Shown here one piece after another: positions 19,365 through 23,254 of a DNA stretch of 23,254 nucleotides (position 1 is its first letter; every line of letters starts with the position of its first letter). The translations under genes were made by a program, and so were the position numbers. The notes below the pieces were generated by a model that had not been told where the DNA came from, did not search any database, and saw only the letters and a program-made list of their open reading frames with translations. Source of the DNA: Elysia marginata (taxonomy: Eukaryota > Mollusca > Gastropoda > Plakobranchidae); contig BMAT01006931.1 of assembly GCA_019649035.1 (NCBI GenBank), forward strand, positions 270,708 through 293,961, written 5' to 3'.

Positions 19365-22300
19365 ATGGCGGCGCCCTTGAACGTAAGGAGAATCGGTCTC
19401 AGATTTGTGCCGCAACTCATAAAATTAGGTAAAAGTCCTTGTGATGTTTTAATTTAGAGAAATAACTAAAACTGCACAATATCTAGATCTATAGGTAAAA
19501 GCTCTAGAGACTTTTTGGGATGATTAAAATGAACAGGAGTTGCAGTAGAGCTGTTTTGATATATAGCCTAGATCTAGACTATAGGCCTATTATAAAATAA
19601 CTTTTAGTTTTAAATTAAAAGCAAATTAAATTTTTTTCTAGGAAGGTATATATTTTGTAGCGTTAATTGCTACAGAGTGACGCTGTGACAATTAACAAGG
19701 CATAATTGCTACAGAGTAACGAAGTCTAACTCTAAATTCAGCGCTTGGGATGTAGGACTATACGTCAATTCGATTAGCTGACTGCTATCAGTGAGTGAGT
19801 GACGTTTGTGGCTCTGAACTTTCACCCAACCTTGGATTGTTCCTGCTTCAATCTTAACTTTGTTACTTTCCCCCTATCTCTCTCTATCTTAATTCTTAGC
19901 ATGGTTTCTCAAATTTATAGTCTTTTTTCTCTTTCTAGATGGTGGCCTAGATCTAGTTTCTTCCTCTAAATACTGCCACCCTTTAACTTAAATGATTGTA
20001 AAATTGAGACATCTGATTTGTTTTGACTTGTATGAGAAAACATGAACAAATTTATACTTACGTTTTTTTTCCCCTTTTTTTTACAGAATCGTCATTGTTT
20101 TTCACTTCAGAGGCCCATGTGCTCCAGAGGCAAAATTTCAGTGTGTCCTGCCAGATGAACAAAACAAAGTGATTTGTTGCTTAACATTTAAACTTAATAT
20201 TTTTTTTCCTCATTTCTCTTCTAGTGTATAGGCTTGCTGATTCTTAAATACCACAAAATGTAGAGTACAAATATATTTCAATTTTTAAAATTAATGAAGA
20301 CTTTCAATAGAAAGACAACTGAACATACTAAAAAGAAAAAGAGTTTTTCTGTAGGCCTTTTTGTTTTTTTTATAACAGCTCCTTTTTCAAACAATTTTCC
20401 ATTACATTCTCTTATCATAATCATAATGTTGAATTTCAAAAGCAAACAAACCATATTTTATCAGTGTTATGGTTTGGAAAAATTTGTCTCAAAATAATAA
20501 GTAGGCTACTGTCACAAACACCAGAAATGATAGGCGAGTAAACGAATAAAATTCCTGATGTGAGACTTGTGAGTTCTTTTGAAATCTTGAAAACATGAAA
20601 AGTCGTGTGAAGAACGTAGAAAATAAGTTTATTTAACTCAAAATGAAGAAATCAACTCGAAACAGTATTTACATCCAGCAGCAGTCGAAAATAATAGCAG
20701 TGGAATTGCCAATGTCCAGCAAGAACAAATCGTAGATCTAACTTTTGCACAAAACTATTCACTCTCTTCCTCCAGTATTCTATCCTCACAATATCCATCC
20801 TCTTAATTAACCACGCAAGCTCTATAAGCAAAACACACTTTTAGAACACATGGTCTGGCTTTCACTCAAACTTTCTACCCTATACAAGAAAGGTGGGAAA
20901 AGCGTGGCCTAATGCGGCAGCGACATCCAATCACATGCCAAGTTAAAAATAAGCCGCCTGAAACCCCTCCTACGTCATCAAACATGGCGGAAATATCCAG
21001 GATAACCTAGAAGCTTAGACATACACAACTAACAATAGGTGATCATTCTAGATTTTAATGAGTTAGCTAATGTGAAAACCGTATGTAATATCTAAGAAGA
21101 CTAACACATTGCACCAAGACAGCAAGCGTAGCATTTATCTAGGCCTACTCTGTACATAGTATGACTTAGGAACAAGACTAAAACAATCGCTAACTTCGTC
21201 ACAGCTACTGAGATGCTATAATTTAAAGAAACTTTACTTCAGGTCCTTGAAGTTGTTTATAAAATGTGTATTCTCTGCTATGATAATAATGAATATACTC
21301 ATTTTGTTGGCTAGGACATTCATAAAGGAACTGTGTTTCTGACAATACACATTTACACGTATAAATATGAATTCATATTAAACACAACTACTGCTGTCCA
21401 GAGGTTGTGTCCTGTAGCACAAATGACAGAATCTCAATATTTTTGGGGGGTATCTGTATGGTCTTTTTACATAAAAAATTTATGATACATAATGCTATGG
21501 TTTAAAATGGATCTAGGTAAACACCTTTTGAAAGCAGAACTTGTACAGTAGTTCTCTTTCATTGTTTCAGGCCCCCTGATGTGTGTTTGTCTCCTGATAA
21601 ATCAATGATAATGTGTTGGCATCCAGAGCCAGAGTTTCCTTACGAACATACACAAGTGAGTTCCACTGTCATGTATCTAGTTTAACTCCAAAACATTTTC
21701 TTCACCAAAAAATTGAATCCGATTCTAAAATGTCGTGGATAAATTTAAAGAGAACGGTTTTCCATATAGTTGAAGTCTGTAGGACTTCTTGAAAAAATTT
21801 TAGAATGTAATCTCAACATATATGAGTCAATTTCTAGCTCCCATGTGCCCGTGCCTTAACTTTGAGTGTGAATATGATATGTTGGAAAAAAAAGATGTGT
21901 ATTTTTAGATTCAAATTTTTTATGATTTTTCTTATTTAAGCTCACACCCTTGATAATGGTGGAAGTGGATGGCAGATTAACACTGTGACCGGAGAGAGGG
22001 ATCGTAGGGACTTAATGTTTTAATTGCATGTTCTTAAAAAGGTTTTGGCAAATATGCAAGTTCTCAATAACCCTCAAAACACAGAGTTGTGAATTTGGGA
22101 ACACTGGATAAATTGTAGGGACACATAGAGATTTGATTTGAGTCCTGTTGTTTTAATATAGAAGACAATGATGTTGTAAGTTCATATTTATAGGCTAAAT
22201 GTGAACTTGATGAATGGTTTTGTGCATAAATCAAGTTCAAATGTATATATTATGCATTCAATTATTATATTCAAAATAAGTATGGGATTGGTTTTGCTTT

Positions 22301-22933
22301 TCTGAAGACCTTTGTAAAAAACTACATACCTTTCCCCCTTTTTTTTTCAGCCACTGCCACGAGATAAATCTGAACTAGAAGTGGTGAGTGATTCGTCTTT
22401 TGAATTTGATGATTTATGTTCCCAACATTCTTCTCCTACTCTATTTTGTCCTTTCTCTTTTTTTCCTAGCATCAGCGGTACTGCTTTTTTCATAGAGTTG
22501 ATTTCATGATTATGCCTAGGCTTAATATATTTTACATTGTAAAAGCTTTATGGACTAGATCTGTATGTAAATTTTTTATGAAGCCCAAAATTAAGATTAA
22601 ATTTTTTTATTGTTTGAAAGCATGATATAATGTGACTGAATCAAAAGCTTGATAAAGTTTGAAATGAAAATCTGAGTTGAAATGGTCAAAAGCATTAAGC
22701 ACTGCATGTATATATATATATTTGAATTAGAAAAATAAATATCATTTGACTTTTAATCAACAACAGGGACTCTATTCAGCATGTTTACACTTGGATTTAA
22801 TATGTTTGCAGGGAGACTCTGTTTTGAAGATTCAATATCTGGTGGATGAAAAGTTGAAGAACCGACCAGAAGGCCCAACAGTAAATGAGCTTTCTGGATT
22901 GTTCTATGCAAACAAGGAAGATTTCAAACGAAG
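19365..22933 (+). CDS. MRPL42: MRPL42 (mL42), mitochondrial large ribosomal subunit protein, five coding exons, 3' incomplete
   Basis: Coding exons are 19365-19428, 20087-20168, 21571-21655, 22351-22383 and 22812-22933: 386 nt, or 128 codons plus two bases. Phases at the junctions are 1, 2, 0 and 0, and all are consistent. The last exon seen ends in phase 2 with a GT donor. The amino end (MAAPLNVRRIGLRFVPQLIK) is rich in Arg and hydrophobic residues and lacks acidic ones, as expected of a mitochondrial presequence. The diagnostic core MIMCWHPEPEFPYEHTQPLP matches the family pattern of IVCYHP..PYEHTKPIPRP, and LSGLFYANKEDFKRR matches the LSKMFFTTKHR region. About 15 carboxyl residues, beginning with the usual WYPHGR-type tail, are missing and should lie in an exon past the right edge. 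The protein is part of the mitoribosome large subunit in the matrix. Introns 2 and 5 carry retroelements. Confidence 0.95.
19664..19721. repeat. 19-bp direct repeat, two copies 39 bp apart, in MRPL42 intron 1
   Basis: TAATTGCTACAGAGTGACG (19664-19682) recurs as TAATTGCTACAGAGTAACG (19703-19721). A CAATTAAC inverted match lies between them. The origin is unclear and no function is assigned. Confidence 0.85.
20505..21208 (-). mobile_element. probable solo LTR (Ty3/gypsy-like) in MRPL42 intron 2
   Basis: GCTAC at 20505-20509 and 21204-21208 flanks 694 bp that begin TGTCACAAAC and end TTCGTCACA, giving the TG...CA termini and 5-bp duplication of LTR elements. Read on the minus strand it starts TGTGACGAAG and ends GTTTGTGACA. 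It contains a TGACGTA element, a CCAAT-type box (GATTGG, around 20933) and, about 118 bp before its 3' end, AATAAA (20633-20628). That order fits U3-R-U5 in minus orientation, antisense to MRPL42. No coding region or second LTR is present, so it would be a recombination relic. Short termini make this less certain than the other element calls. Confidence 0.65.
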
Positions 22934-23047
22934 GTTGGTTTTGTGTCATTTTTTTAATTTATCTAAAACTCGTATTTCTGTCTGTCCTGAACGTATTTCT
23001 CAATTTGAAAAGTTGTGCTTGCTAGATAAGAATCATACATGACCAGA

Positions 23048-23254
23048 AAAGGTTTATTTCCCAAGTTTCAGTCCGCATATAAGAAGGGCCATGTCACAGA
23101 AACAGGACTTCTTCATATTCATAATGATATTGTACGTCTAGCATCTAAGAAACAACAAGTGATTCTTGTTTTGTTGGATTTTAAGTGCTGCCTTTAACAC
23201 TCTTGACAAAGATATCCTAATTGAAAGACTTTCTTCCTATTTAAATATTCATGG
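23048..23254 (+). pseudogene. LINE reverse transcriptase fragment (CR1/L2/Jockey-like), continues past right edge
   Basis: The plus-strand translation from about 23059 has FQSAYKKGHVTET and QVILVLLDF, then a 1-nt frame change at the TTTTAAG near 23180, then SAAFNTLDKDILIERL. These are reverse transcriptase blocks 2 and 3 of CR1/L2/Jockey-type LINEs: SAF-x-KGHSTET and V-LDLSAAFDT-DH. It lies in the same orientation as MRPL42, in its intron 5. The frameshift shows this copy is not functional. Confidence 0.85.

Noticed and set aside
19383..19388. Alternative donor GTAAGG six codons into MRPL42 exon 1
   Set aside because: It would leave phase 0, and exon 2 then hits a stop before its end. The GTAAAA donor at 19429 gives phase 1 and an open frame into the conserved core.
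19485..19595. Clustered CTAGATCT and TAGGCCTA palindromic words in MRPL42 intron 1
   Set aside because: The words recur irregularly across the window and have no fixed spacing, so I take them as background composition and not a regulatory array.
1..23254. CRISPR array, prokaryotic operon, phage or defence system
   Set aside because: The sequence is plainly eukaryotic with spliced animal genes and animal transposons, and none of these structures is present.

Overview
The window is eukaryotic nuclear DNA from an animal, most likely an invertebrate. It is AT-rich, has spliced genes with GT-AG introns, and carries mariner, RTE-like and CR1/Jockey-like LINE, SINE, LTR and MITE sequences. A mollusc, perhaps a gastropod, fits the general repeat style, but that is an inference from repeat flavour and not a demonstrated fact. 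Nothing prokaryotic was seen: no operons, no CRISPR array and no phage or plasmid module.

Layout. Positions 1 to about 14900 hold no host gene I can support. This part is a transposon and microsatellite landscape. It contains a 30-bp minisatellite (1-150), a (CT)28 tract (224-279), a 57-bp tandem duplication, and a LINE reverse transcriptase fragment abutting a full-length but dead mariner (3425-4750, TA target duplications). It also contains two related RTE-type reverse transcriptase fragments (8300-8690 and 9243-9335), a 5'-truncated LINE insertion with an exact 10-bp target duplication and a fold-back 5' end (9395-10451), and a tRNA-derived SINE (about 13110-13300).

Positions about 15500 to 22934 hold two conserved genes arranged head to head around a 450-bp intergenic region. 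On the minus strand is a complete four-exon CFAP276 (C1orf194) orthologue of 169 residues, an axonemal doublet-microtubule protein. On the plus strand are the first five coding exons of MRPL42 (mL42), a mitochondrial large-subunit ribosomal protein whose last exon lies beyond the right edge. Splice phases agree at every junction of both genes. The shared promoter region contains a 14-bp match to the RFX X-box consensus about 115 bp upstream of the CFAP276 start, which suits a ciliary gene.

Both genes carry intronic insertions with readable boundaries. CFAP276 intron 1 holds a 257-bp MITE (26-bp inverted repeats, 8-bp target duplication). MRPL42 intron 2 holds a 694-bp probable solo LTR (TG...CA ends, 5-bp duplication). 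MRPL42 intron 5 holds a LINE reverse transcriptase fragment that runs off the window.

I see no evidence of a wholly new multi-gene system. The most interesting items are the ciliary/mitoribosomal divergent gene pair with its X-box, the fold-back LINE insertion, and the MITE.
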